Assembly: GCA_910584495.1 (NCBI GenBank)
Contig: CAJUAR010000003.1
Span: 1 to 64,000, forward strand
DNA: 64,000 nucleotides
Source of the DNA: an uncultured Muribaculaceae bacterium
GTDB lineage: Bacteria > Bacteroidota > Bacteroidia > Bacteroidales > Muribaculaceae
Reading direction: 5' to 3'
The position numbers were made by a program, and so were the translations under genes. The first letter of the stretch is position 1. Every line of letters starts with the position of its first letter. The notes under the pieces were generated by a model. The model had not been told where the DNA came from and ran no database searches. It saw only the letters and a list, made by a program, of their open reading frames with translations. This document shows positions 48,771 through 57,675 of the stretch, piece after piece.

Positions 48771-48800
48771 GCAGCCGCCCATCCGGGCGGCTGCTTTTTT
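48771..48800 (+). terminator. Terminator of the 47134 gene
   Basis: GCAGCCGCCC-ATCC-GGGCGGCTGC then seven T. The loop is ATCC, the inverse complement of the GGAT loop at 42382 and 46724. Confidence 0.9.
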
Positions 48801-48816
48801 TGGGCAACAAATGCGG

Positions 48817-49089
48817 TCGCGAAGCTTATGGAGGCGAGGTGTCCCCACCTCGCAACGGCAGCAAACCGTCAGCCAACATTTCAAAAAATGTACGCCTCTG
48901 TGTAGCCGGGCAACCAGCCAGCCGGGCGAGGTGAGGCTGTCGCCTTTTCATTGTCTATTTGGCACTAACGTGCATGGTCGCCTCCATAGCTTCGCGCTCG
49001 CAACCAGCCAACCGGGCGAGGTGAGGCTGTCGCCTTTTCATTGTCTATTTGGCACTAACGTGCAGGTCGCATCCATGGCTTCGCGACCG
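48817..49089. repeat. Palindromic noncoding repeat, copy C, with internal duplication
   Basis: It starts TCGCGAAGCTTATGGAGGCG and ends ATCCATGGCTTCGCGACCGC. The right part is duplicated in tandem: about 89 bp at 48911-49000 and 49001-49088 agree except for a few positions. The repeat ends 5 nt before the -33 box of the next promoter. Confidence 0.8.
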
Positions 49090-49094
49090 CGTTT

Positions 49095-49126
49095 TTTGCA
49101 ATTATTGATTTTTTTGGATAACTTTG
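49095..49126 (+). promoter_or_regulatory. Promoter of the regulator gene
   Basis: TTTG (49095-49098) and TAACTTTG (49119-49126) are 20 bp apart. The ATG is 33 nt after the -7 box. Confidence 0.75.
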
Positions 49127-49159
49127 CAATTGTGGAGAAGATACCATAAATCTATACCG

Positions 49160-51997
49160 ATGAGAATCATAGTATTATTTATACTAAGCATAATATTGTG
49201 TAGCTTTGGGCAAGCTGCTACGATTCCTTTTGCCCCCATTGTGAAGAGCTATTCGGTGTCGGACTATGATGCCGGCATACAAAACTGGTCTATAGCGCAG
49301 GACAAAAGAGGGGTGATGTTTTTTGGCAACAACAATGGCTTGCTGGAATATGACGGAACAAATTGGAGACTTCACGAATTGCCCACACAAGGCATTGTAC
49401 GCTCTGTCTATATAGGCACGGATGAGAGGATTTACGTTGGTTCCTACGAAGAATTCGGTTATTTTGTCCGTACCCCGTATAATACGCTCGAATATCATTC
49501 GCTGAAAGCAGAAGTGAAAGACTTTGATTTTCAAAATGATGAAATCTGGAACATTCTAACCGTGCATGGCAAGATTGTGTTCCAATCGTTTCGTTCTTTC
49601 TTTTCCTATGACGGACAATCGGTGGAAAGCTTCAGGACCGACGGCCTTCCGCTAAACCTCTTTCAAGTAGGAGATACATTCTATACTCAAAAAATAAACG
49701 GCGGGCTGTGCCGTTTTTCCGACCGGAAGATGGACGAGCTTATCCCCAGGGAACAGCTGGGAAACAGCGATGTGCTTTTCGGACTGCCATATGGCAATGC
49801 AACATTGCTGCTCACCCGCAATCAGGGATGTTTCACCTATGGCGACGGAGTGTTAAAAAAATGGCAAACCGACTGTGACGACATATTTAAAAAGCACACC
49901 ATCAACCGAGCCGTGATGACCAAGGACGGCTGCTATGTGATAGGCACCATTTCGGATGGAGTATATGCTTTAGACAAAAATGGGAACTTGCTATGGAAAG
50001 TCAATACAGACAATAATTTGCATAACAACACAGTTTTGGGGCTGTATTGTGATGAAGACAACAACATCTGGGTGGCATTGGACGAAGGCATTGCATATAT
50101 ACACAATAACTCGTTGATATATTATTACGAACCGCCATTTCGCAAGATAGGCATGGTTTATGATGTCCTGATTCGTAAAGATGAAGCATATATAGCATCC
50201 AATCAAGGCTTGTACAGGCTCAGGGCCGGCGGAAATCTGGAATTGGTTCCCGGCCTTGAAGAGCAAGCCTGGTATGTCGATGAGATGGGAGGAAAAATTT
50301 TCTGCGGGCACAACAAGGGCACGTTCTGCGTGTCAGGGCTTCAATCGAAATTATTATCCGATTCGAAAGGTGGTATGTGCATGGAAAAAATCGAACTGAA
50401 GGAACAGACATATTTATTGGCGGGAACATATACACTGCTTGATTTATATGATGAAGAAGCTTCGGGAACATATCGCTTCAGCCACTCGCTGGACGGTTTC
50501 AGTCAAATGATCCTACACATCGAGGTTGACCATCAAAATAATGTATGGGCAAAGCATTTGCGAAATGGACTGTATCGTTTTCGAATCAGCCCGGATATGA
50601 AACACGTGACAGGGATTAAGAAATATGAACGATTGGGCGATGCAGAAAGAGGCAACATTGCATTGTTCAAAATTAACGGTCGTGTGGCTTTTTCCGACGG
50701 AGAACGTTTTTATACCTATGAAGACCTGACCGACTCCATAGTTCCCTATCAAACGATAAATAAGCAGCTGCCGGGCTTGAAAGGCATCATCAACGTGAGC
50801 CATGCCGGAGGTGACAAATATTGGTTTGTAGCCGACCGTATGGTTTCGCTGGTGAAATGCATGCCTAATATGTTCAGGATAGAAATGCAAATACCATACT
50901 CCTTGTTTGATGTGGCAATGGAAGACCGTTCCAGCGTGGTTTATGACCCTAAGAGCCGCCGGTCCTATCTTTGCATGAACAATGCTATTGCCCGTATAGA
51001 AACAGACAGCGCGTCATTGTATAAATCGACTGCCAAGCGTTCGTTGTCGATTTCTAAAATCGAAGCCATAGACGAACTCACCGGCGAACGAAATGTGCTC
51101 CCTATCGGTGAAGGTGCACAAGTGCGTCCGAGTTTCAACACGGTGAGTTTCGACTTGAGCTATCCGGCCTACGATGATTATACATATAAAATAAGATACC
51201 GTCTCGACGGATATTCGGACCAATGGATGTCCGGAGAGCGTTATCTGCAAAAGAAATATTCCCAGCTTCCATCCGGCAAATATGTCTTTCGGGCAGAAGT
51301 ATGCGATGCAGCAGACAGGGTTCTGTCCTCGGTAGAGTTTCCGTTTGAGATTCCGCGTCCATGGTATTTGTCGTATTGGGCGTTGGGTGTCTACGTTGTG
51401 TTGGGAATAGGCGTTCTGGCATTGTTGCAATATTTTGTTTACTATTCATTGAAAAAGAAAAAGGTCCGTGCCATAGAGCAGCAGCGCATAGCCCATAGAG
51501 CGGAGCTGGAATGTCAGCAGAAGAAAATCATCGCATTGGAAAAAGAACAGCTCGAATCTGATTTGCGCTCCAAGAGCAAGGAGCTGTCCGGCGTTGTGAT
51601 GACAAATATCGCCCATCAGGAATTTCTCAATTCGTTGAAAGAAGAAATACAGCAGCAAAAACTCTCGGGACAGTATAGCCGTAAAAATCTGGATAAGCTG
51701 CTTGCTTTGGTCAATGCAAATATCGTTTCCGATGCGGAGTACTGGACGATGTTCCAGGCAAACTTCGACTGCATACACGAAAACTTCTTCAGAAATTTGA
51801 AGATGCAATATCCCGACCTTACCCCCGGCGATTTGCGATTCTGCTCCTTGCTCCGCTTGAATATGCCCACCAAGGACATGGCCAAACTACTCAACATTTC
51901 TACCCGTGGCGTTGATGCGGCAAGATATCGTTTGCGCAAAAAACTGAACTTGTCCTCCGAGGAAAGCTTGACCGATTTTATGATAAATTTCAGATAA
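49160..51997 (+). CDS. Membrane-bound one-component regulator (propeller, Y_Y_Y, HTH)
   Basis: A 945-aa protein. Signal MRIIVLFILSIILCSFGQAA; a periplasmic beta-propeller of Reg_prop-type repeats (for example DKRGVMFFGNNNGLLEYDGTN); a Y_Y_Y domain near residues 650-725 (YDDYTYKIRYRLDGYSDQWM); one transmembrane helix at about 735-765 (ALGVYVVLGIGVLALLQYFV); a cytoplasmic coiled coil rich in Gln, Lys and Glu; and a C-terminal LuxR-like HTH (LTPGDLRFCSLLRLNMPTKDMAKLLNISTRGVDAARYRLRKKL). No histidine kinase is present. It likely senses a glycan fragment and regulates the downstream glycan genes directly. Confidence 0.85.
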   Translation: MRIIVLFILSIILCSFGQAATIPFAPIVKSYSVSDYDAGIQNWSIAQDKRGVMFFGNNNGLLEYDGTNWRLHELPTQGIVRSVYIGTDERIYVGSYEEFGYFVRTPYNTLEYHSLKAEVKDFDFQNDEIWNILTVHGKIVFQSFRSFFSYDGQSVESFRTDGLPLNLFQVGDTFYTQKINGGLCRFSDRKMDELIPREQLGNSDVLFGLPYGNATLLLTRNQGCFTYGDGVLKKWQTDCDDIFKKHTINRAVMTKDGCYVIGTISDGVYALDKNGNLLWKVNTDNNLHNNTVLGLYCDEDNNIWVALDEGIAYIHNNSLIYYYEPPFRKIGMVYDVLIRKDEAYIASNQGLYRLRAGGNLELVPGLEEQAWYVDEMGGKIFCGHNKGTFCVSGLQSKLLSDSKGGMCMEKIELKEQTYLLAGTYTLLDLYDEEASGTYRFSHSLDGFSQMILHIEVDHQNNVWAKHLRNGLYRFRISPDMKHVTGIKKYERLGDAERGNIALFKINGRVAFSDGERFYTYEDLTDSIVPYQTINKQLPGLKGIINVSHAGGDKYWFVADRMVSLVKCMPNMFRIEMQIPYSLFDVAMEDRSSVVYDPKSRRSYLCMNNAIARIETDSASLYKSTAKRSLSISKIEAIDELTGERNVLPIGEGAQVRPSFNTVSFDLSYPAYDDYTYKIRYRLDGYSDQWMSGERYLQKKYSQLPSGKYVFRAEVCDAADRVLSSVEFPFEIPRPWYLSYWALGVYVVLGIGVLALLQYFVYYSLKKKKVRAIEQQRIAHRAELECQQKKIIALEKEQLESDLRSKSKELSGVVMTNIAHQEFLNSLKEEIQQQKLSGQYSRKNLDKLLALVNANIVSDAEYWTMFQANFDCIHENFFRNLKMQYPDLTPGDLRFCSLLRLNMPTKDMAKLLNISTRGVDAARYRLRKKLNLSSEESLTDFMINFR

Positions 51998-52020
51998 TTG
52001 ATTCTCTGCAACATAGAAAG

Positions 52021-52053
52021 TGGCGAAGTAGCAATATAGTACTTCGCCATTTT
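52021..52053 (+). terminator. Terminator after the regulator gene
   Basis: TGGCGAAGTA (52021-52030) pairs with TACTTCGCCA (52040-52049) around 9 nt, followed by TTTT. It separates the regulator from the GH2 gene. Confidence 0.8.
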
Positions 52054-52148
52054 GTGTTTTGCGGCAGAAGTACTTTTGTCGTAGGAAGAGGAGGCAGCTC
52101 TTTTGCGCACTTTCCTTTACTTTGCAGCAAACTTCTACAGCAAAAAAC

Positions 52149-54806
52149 ATGAAAAACTTGAAGCACATATTTCTATTAATTTTGAGTCTGTATGCCATGT
52201 GCCCGGAGGTGAATGCCGGACGCCTGGTGCAAAGTTTTAACGACGGCTGGCACTATGCAGCATGCGACGACAAAAGCTTGCAGCAAGCACAATGCCCCGA
52301 CCGGGAATGGCAGCAGGTACACCTGCCCCATACGTGGAATACGGATGCCTATTCGACCGGCAAATACCGCAGAGCTTCCTCATGGTATAAGAAAGAATTC
52401 CTTATAGATTCTGCACAGATGCACAACAAGCAGCTCTACCTGAAATTTGATGCCGTAAACTCTCTGGCAGATGTTTACCTCAACGGAGAACTTCTCACCA
52501 CTCACAAAGGAGGTTACTCGGCCTTTAGCACAGACATTACAGACAAAGTAAGGACCGATGTCCCGAATATACTGATGGTGCACGTCAATAATCAGAACGA
52601 CCGCATCCCCCCATTGTCGGGCGATTTCACCATCTTCGGCGGCATCTACCGCAATGTGTGGCTCATAAGTGCCGACAAGCAGCATGTCAAGCTTACCGAC
52701 TATGCATCTTCCGGCGTTTACGTAGATCTGCCCTCGGTGAACGAAGACGAGGCTGAAATCAGTGTGCGCGGCACATTGGAAAACCATGATGCGCTGCGTG
52801 CCGCGCTGAAGTTAGGCATACGGGTGCTGGATGCCGATGGCAAAACGGTGGCAAGCACCATGCGCAAGGTCCGTATAGATGCCGACGGAGCGTATGACTT
52901 CAAGGAACGGCTATTGCTGGACAACCCACGGCTATGGTCGCCCGACACCCCTTATCTCTACAGCGTGGAAGTGACGCTGAAAGATGTGCGCGGCGAGGAG
53001 CTGAAGGACCTTGTGCGTGTTCCTCTGGGTGTGCGATGGTTCAGTGCCGACACGAAAGAGGGATTCAAGTTGAACGGCAAGCCCATAAAGCTTATGGGAG
53101 CATGCCGCCATCAGGACCAGAAGCCGATGGGCATAGCCCTTTCCGACGAGATGCACCGCAGGGATATGCAGCTGCTCAAGGACATGGGAGCAAACTTTGT
53201 CCGTTTGGCGCACTACCCTCAGGACGATGCAGTGTTGCATGCATGCGACGAGCTCGGCATAATGGTATGGGAAGAAATTCCTATCGTCGATTTGATTGCT
53301 TTGGGCGATGAGTTCCGCACAAATGCCACAAACGCCTTGCGCGAAATGATACGCCAGCATTACAACCATCCTTCTGTCGTTATGTGGGGCTATATGAACG
53401 AGGTTGTCATCCAATTGCAGTACCGCGTGAAAAAAAACCAACTCAACGCTTTCTACGAGAATACATTGTCGCTTGCCCGTCATCTGGAAGAAACGCTCAA
53501 GCATGAAGACCCCTACCGACTGAGCACCATGGCCTACCACGGCAGTCAGCTCTACAATAAAATCGGCCTGAGCAACATCACCGATATTTCAGGCTGGAAC
53601 CTCTATCAGGGCTGGTATGGCGACGATTTCAACTCCTTCGACCGTTATGTCGACGAAGAACATCGCAAGTACCCGCACCGTCCGTTATTTATCAGTGAAT
53701 TCGGGGCCGGCTCCGATTCCCGCCTGCAGTCGCTAAAGCCGCAGATATTCGATTTTTCCATGCAATGGCAGCAACAATATCTGGAACACTACCTGCCGGC
53801 AATTATGAAACGCCCGTTCATAGTAGGAGCCACAGAGTGGAATTTTGTCGATTTCAGTTCTGCAAGCCGTCAGGAAGCTACGCCTCACATCAACAACAAA
53901 GGCCTGCTCTATAATGACCGCCGTCCCAAAGATGTGTTCTACTATTTCCAGGCATTCCTGCGCAAGGATGTACCTGTGCTTCACATCGCCGTTGACGACT
54001 GGAAGCAGCGAACCGTGGTGTCCGACGGCGAAGCTGTGGAACATCCGGTGAAAGTATATTCCAATATGGACGAGGTTGAGCTTACTGTCAACGGCCAAAA
54101 ACTCTCCGGCAAAAAGATGGAGAACTGTCATGCCGTGTGGCAGGTGCCTCTTGTCGGCGGTCGAAACACGCTTGTGGCCTCGGGCATGCACAAGGGCAAG
54201 AAAGTGGAGCAGGTTTCCGACATATATGTGAAGATGCAGCCGCGACACATCACAAAGTCCGGAGCCGGACAGCTGGAGCTTGCTGTGAATGTGGGCAGCA
54301 ATTGCTTCTTTACCGACGCCAAAAGCGATTTGTGCTGGCTTCCCGACCAGGCCTATACCCCCGGAAGCTGGGGCTACATCGGTGGCGAAATCTTCCGCCG
54401 CTCGCCGGGACGCATAGGAACCACGGCCGAGGTGAAAGACTCCCGCAACGTTCCATTGCTCCAGACCAAACGCACCGACATCGAAGCATATCGTTTCGAT
54501 TTGCCCGACGGTGAATCTGAAGTGGAACTACTTTTTGCCGACCTCAACGCACGTTCCGAGCGAGTGACCTACGACCTTGGTGCCGCCGCCCTCGACAATG
54601 CCGATTTCCCGGGCAGCATCTTCAATGTGGCGGTTAACGGCCAACAATGGCTGAAAAATTTCTCTCCGGCTGTAGAAGTTGGAGGAAACCGTTGCCTATC
54701 CAAAAAAATTCGTGTTGCTGTGACCGACGGACACCTTACCGTAGCCTTTGAGGCTCTGAAGGGCTCGACGTTCTTGAACGCCATCAAGATAAACAAAGGT
54801 TTTTAA
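52149..54806 (+). CDS. Glycoside hydrolase family 2 enzyme
   Basis: An 885-aa exported enzyme. Signal MKNLKHIFLLILSLYAMCPEVNA; sugar-binding N domain (LVQSFNDGWHYAACDD, then HLPHTWN), Ig-like domain, TIM barrel with the acid/base in VMWGYMNEVV (Glu of N-E) and the nucleophile in RPLFISEFGAGSDSR (Glu of S-E-F-G-A), followed by DUF4982-like and other beta domains. Family 2 includes beta-galactosidases, mannosidases and glucuronidases; which one cannot be told. An in-frame start upstream exists but the signal peptide marks 52149. A decayed gene follows at 54827. Confidence 0.9.
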   Translation: MKNLKHIFLLILSLYAMCPEVNAGRLVQSFNDGWHYAACDDKSLQQAQCPDREWQQVHLPHTWNTDAYSTGKYRRASSWYKKEFLIDSAQMHNKQLYLKFDAVNSLADVYLNGELLTTHKGGYSAFSTDITDKVRTDVPNILMVHVNNQNDRIPPLSGDFTIFGGIYRNVWLISADKQHVKLTDYASSGVYVDLPSVNEDEAEISVRGTLENHDALRAALKLGIRVLDADGKTVASTMRKVRIDADGAYDFKERLLLDNPRLWSPDTPYLYSVEVTLKDVRGEELKDLVRVPLGVRWFSADTKEGFKLNGKPIKLMGACRHQDQKPMGIALSDEMHRRDMQLLKDMGANFVRLAHYPQDDAVLHACDELGIMVWEEIPIVDLIALGDEFRTNATNALREMIRQHYNHPSVVMWGYMNEVVIQLQYRVKKNQLNAFYENTLSLARHLEETLKHEDPYRLSTMAYHGSQLYNKIGLSNITDISGWNLYQGWYGDDFNSFDRYVDEEHRKYPHRPLFISEFGAGSDSRLQSLKPQIFDFSMQWQQQYLEHYLPAIMKRPFIVGATEWNFVDFSSASRQEATPHINNKGLLYNDRRPKDVFYYFQAFLRKDVPVLHIAVDDWKQRTVVSDGEAVEHPVKVYSNMDEVELTVNGQKLSGKKMENCHAVWQVPLVGGRNTLVASGMHKGKKVEQVSDIYVKMQPRHITKSGAGQLELAVNVGSNCFFTDAKSDLCWLPDQAYTPGSWGYIGGEIFRRSPGRIGTTAEVKDSRNVPLLQTKRTDIEAYRFDLPDGESEVELLFADLNARSERVTYDLGAAALDNADFPGSIFNVAVNGQQWLKNFSPAVEVGGNRCLSKKIRVAVTDGHLTVAFEALKGSTFLNAIKINKGF

Positions 54807-54826
54807 ACAAAATAAAATTTATATCC

Positions 54827-55018
54827 ATGAAACTAATATTTTTGTCTGTCTTTCCATCATGACATAAAGTTACGTTGCAGCAGATCGGAGGTGCTCCATA
54901 TAAAAAAGTGCTCGAACTGTACAAGGCCGGGGTTCCACTCATTCCTGTCTCGATCGACACAAGCAGCGACCATGTGAGTTCAACTGCTTATTTCTATCCG
55001 GACAGGCCTGCTATATAA
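54827..55018 (+). pseudogene. Decayed gene fragment after GH2
   Basis: An ATG at 54827 starts MKLIFLSVFPS, which looks like the start of a signal peptide, and meets an in-frame TGA at 54860. The same frame then continues for 51 codons (HKVTLQQIGGAPYKKVLELY, then IPVSIDTSSDHVSSTAYFYP) to TAA at 55016. The second part is protein-like but I recognise no family. Its place 20 nt after GH2 suggests a former operon member reduced by a stop and probably large deletions. The remainder of the gap to 55195 holds only a promoter. Confidence 0.55.
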
Positions 55019-55128
55019 AACGTGCAGCTTGCTGCTGAGATTCCTGTAAATTAGCATATTATGCAGTGCTGTAGTAGCTTTGTCGTATTACTTGGACAAA
55101 CTGTGGTAATCTTGTGATAGTTCGTTTT

Positions 55129-55160
55129 TTTGACACACACCGATTGCTTCTATACTTTTG
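55129..55160 (+). promoter_or_regulatory. Promoter of the EEP-sulfatase run
   Basis: TTTG (55129-55132) and TACTTTTG (55153-55160) are 20 bp apart. The ATG at 55195 is 34 nt downstream. Confidence 0.72.
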
Positions 55161-55194
55161 CATAAGTTAAAAAAATCAGTAATAATTTAGAATC

Positions 55195-56058
55195 ATGAAA
55201 AAACTACTTTTCAATAGTGTATTGATGGTTTCTGCATTGCTTGCAGCTTCGTGCGGAAAACAAATGGAAACAACAGCAGACACCACTTTAGATGTGATGT
55301 CGTTCAACATCCGTCTGGACCATGTGTCAGACAGTTTGAACAATTGGAAATACCGCAAAGACAATGCGGCACAAATGGTGGCCTACTATGCCCCCGACAT
55401 TTTGGGCATGCAGGAGGTGGTTAAAAACCAGCGCGACGACCTGATGGAACGTCTTCCACAATATACTGCCCTTGGCGTAGGCCGTGCCGACGGTAAAGAG
55501 AAAGGCGAATATTGCTCGCTCTTCTACAAAACCGACCGCTTCGACCTTGTAGACTACGGAAACTTCGGCTTGAGCGAAACTCCCGATTCCATAGGCAAGA
55601 AGGGATGGGATGCCGGTTGCGAACGTATTGTGACTTGGGCAATACTGAAAGACAAGGTGAGCGGCAAGGAAATAGCAGCCTTCAATACCCACTTCGACCA
55701 CATCGGCGAGGTGGCACGTCGCGAAAGTGCCGTGCTCATACTCGACAAAATCAAACAACTGGCCGGCGACCGTCCGGTAATCCTTACGGGCGACTTTAAC
55801 GGCACTGTGGATTCAGAGCCGATTGCCATATTGACAGAAAGCGGGATGAAGAATGCATGCAAAGAGGCAAAGCTCGCCTATGGCCCTGCTTGGAGTTTCC
55901 ATGATTTCGGACGTATCACGCTGGAGAATCGCGAACTGATTGACTTCATTTTCGTAAACGGCCCTATTGAAGTGGAACGTTACCGCACTATCGGCGACAA
56001 GCCCGACAATGGCTTTCTCTCCGACCATGCACCCATTATGGCTTCATTAAAAATATGA
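55195..56058 (+). CDS. Endonuclease/exonuclease/phosphatase-fold lipoprotein
   Basis: A 287-aa lipoprotein: signal with lipobox LLAASC (Cys at residue 21), then an EEP fold: LDVMSFNIRLD (strand 1, Asn), GMQEVVKNQ (Glu), FNTHFDHIGEVARRES (His), VILTGDFNGTVDSEPI (Asp-x-Asn) and FLSDHAPIMASL (Asp-His). All Mg-binding and catalytic positions are present. Such lipoproteins often occur in Bacteroidetes glycan loci and are thought to cleave phosphodiesters or phosphate esters. The stop overlaps the sulfatase start by 4 nt (ATGA). Confidence 0.88.
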   Translation: MKKLLFNSVLMVSALLAASCGKQMETTADTTLDVMSFNIRLDHVSDSLNNWKYRKDNAAQMVAYYAPDILGMQEVVKNQRDDLMERLPQYTALGVGRADGKEKGEYCSLFYKTDRFDLVDYGNFGLSETPDSIGKKGWDAGCERIVTWAILKDKVSGKEIAAFNTHFDHIGEVARRESAVLILDKIKQLAGDRPVILTGDFNGTVDSEPIAILTESGMKNACKEAKLAYGPAWSFHDFGRITLENRELIDFIFVNGPIEVERYRTIGDKPDNGFLSDHAPIMASLKI

Positions 56059-57620
56059 ATCACAAGATATCTTTAGGCCTTGCCCTGCTTCCCTTGGTCC
56101 CTGCAACCCAAACCCGGGGACAAGAGAAGCAAGACAGCGAACACCCTAACATCATTTTTATCATGAGTGATGACCATGCTCAGCAGGCAATGAGCATCTA
56201 TGGTCATCCCATAGGCAAGATAGCTCCTACTCCCAACATTGACCGCATAGGGCTCGAAGGCGCTGTGTTCCGCAATAATTATTGCTGCAACTCTATTTCA
56301 GGGCCAAGCCGTGCCGCAATACTCACCGGCAAGCACAGCCATAAGAACGGCTTTATGAAGAATTGGGCCCTGGGATTCGACGGCTCGCAGCAAACTCTGC
56401 CCAAACTGTTGCAACAGAACGGCTATGAGACTGCCGTCATAGGCAAATGGCATCTCATTTCCAAACCTACGGGCTTTGACCACTGGATGATTCTCAATGA
56501 CCAGGGCGACTACTGCAATCCTCAGTTCATCACCGAGAGCGACACCACTGTTCACAAAGGATATGTGACCGACCTCATCACCAAATATTGTGAGGAATGG
56601 ATGGACAACGGGCGCGATAAGAGCAAGCCCTTCTTCCTTATGATGCACCACAAGGCCATACACCGCAACTGGGTGCCTGCCGAACGGCATTACCATCTCT
56701 ATGAAAACGTCAGCTTCCCTCTGCCCGACAATTATTACGATGCTTACGAGGGCCGTTATGCCGCACAGTTGCAGAAGATGAATATCTACCGCGATATGTA
56801 CGAAGGGCACGACCTGAAGATGGTTGCCGGCATCGACAGCGACAGCCTGCTCTTCGACCCTTGGCCGCATGCTTTCATGGGTACAATGACTACAGAAGAA
56901 CAACGTCGCTTCCTCGATGCCTACCGGGACAGAAACAATGAGTTCTATTCAAAGCCTCGTTCTTTCAAAGAAGTGGCCGAATGGAAATACCAACGTTATC
57001 TTCAAGATTACATGGGCTGTGTGGCAAGTGTGGACGAAAGCGTGGGCGAAATACTGGACTATCTCAAACGCACGGGCCTGGATAAGAATACGATTGTTGT
57101 ATATACAACCGACCAAGGTTTCTACTTGGGCGAACATGGATGGTTCGACAAACGATTCATGTACGAAGAGTCTTTCGGCATGCCCATGGTGATGAGATGG
57201 CCGGGACATATCAAACCGGGCACGCAGGTTACAGGCCTGACACAGAACATCGACTTTGCGCCTTCTTTCCTTGATATGTGCGGCATTTCCATCCCGAAGG
57301 ACATGCAGGGTGTTTCATTCAAGGAGCTGGTGGAAAAAGGCAAGACTCCGGCCGACTGGCGCAAATCTTTGTACTATCACTACTATGAATTCCCGGGCTT
57401 CCACAGTGTGAGAGCTCATTACGGCGTGAAGATGGAGCGATACAAGCTGATGCACTTCTATGTCGATGACAAATGGGAACTCTACGACCTCAAGTCCGAC
57501 CCCGAAGAAATGCACAACATCTATGGCAAAAAAGGAACGGAGAAAATAACAGACCGGCTCAAAGCCGAACTGGCACGTTTGCAGAAACAATATGACGTGC
57601 CCGAAAATTTGTGCCGATGA
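56055..57620 (+). CDS. Sulfatase (Ser-type, formylglycine)
   Basis: A 521-aa exported sulfatase of the alkaline-phosphatase fold. Signal KISLGLALLPLVPATQTRG; metal residues in PNIIFIMSDDHAQQAM; the activation motif is NSISGPSRAAILTGKHSHK, in which Ser (S-x-P-S-R) rather than Cys is converted to formylglycine by the radical enzyme anSME, expected elsewhere. Other metal and substrate blocks: YTTDQGFYLGEHGWFDKRFMYEES. Bacteroidetes sulfatases remove sulfate from mucin or host glycosaminoglycans; the subfamily cannot be set here. Coupled to the EEP gene by ATGA. Confidence 0.92.
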   Translation: MNHKISLGLALLPLVPATQTRGQEKQDSEHPNIIFIMSDDHAQQAMSIYGHPIGKIAPTPNIDRIGLEGAVFRNNYCCNSISGPSRAAILTGKHSHKNGFMKNWALGFDGSQQTLPKLLQQNGYETAVIGKWHLISKPTGFDHWMILNDQGDYCNPQFITESDTTVHKGYVTDLITKYCEEWMDNGRDKSKPFFLMMHHKAIHRNWVPAERHYHLYENVSFPLPDNYYDAYEGRYAAQLQKMNIYRDMYEGHDLKMVAGIDSDSLLFDPWPHAFMGTMTTEEQRRFLDAYRDRNNEFYSKPRSFKEVAEWKYQRYLQDYMGCVASVDESVGEILDYLKRTGLDKNTIVVYTTDQGFYLGEHGWFDKRFMYEESFGMPMVMRWPGHIKPGTQVTGLTQNIDFAPSFLDMCGISIPKDMQGVSFKELVEKGKTPADWRKSLYYHYYEFPGFHSVRAHYGVKMERYKLMHFYVDDKWELYDLKSDPEEMHNIYGKKGTEKITDRLKAELARLQKQYDVPENLCR

Positions 57621-57675
57621 ACAGCCGATGTTATTCTTCCGTAAATTTATTACCACCGATAATAACATAAAAATC

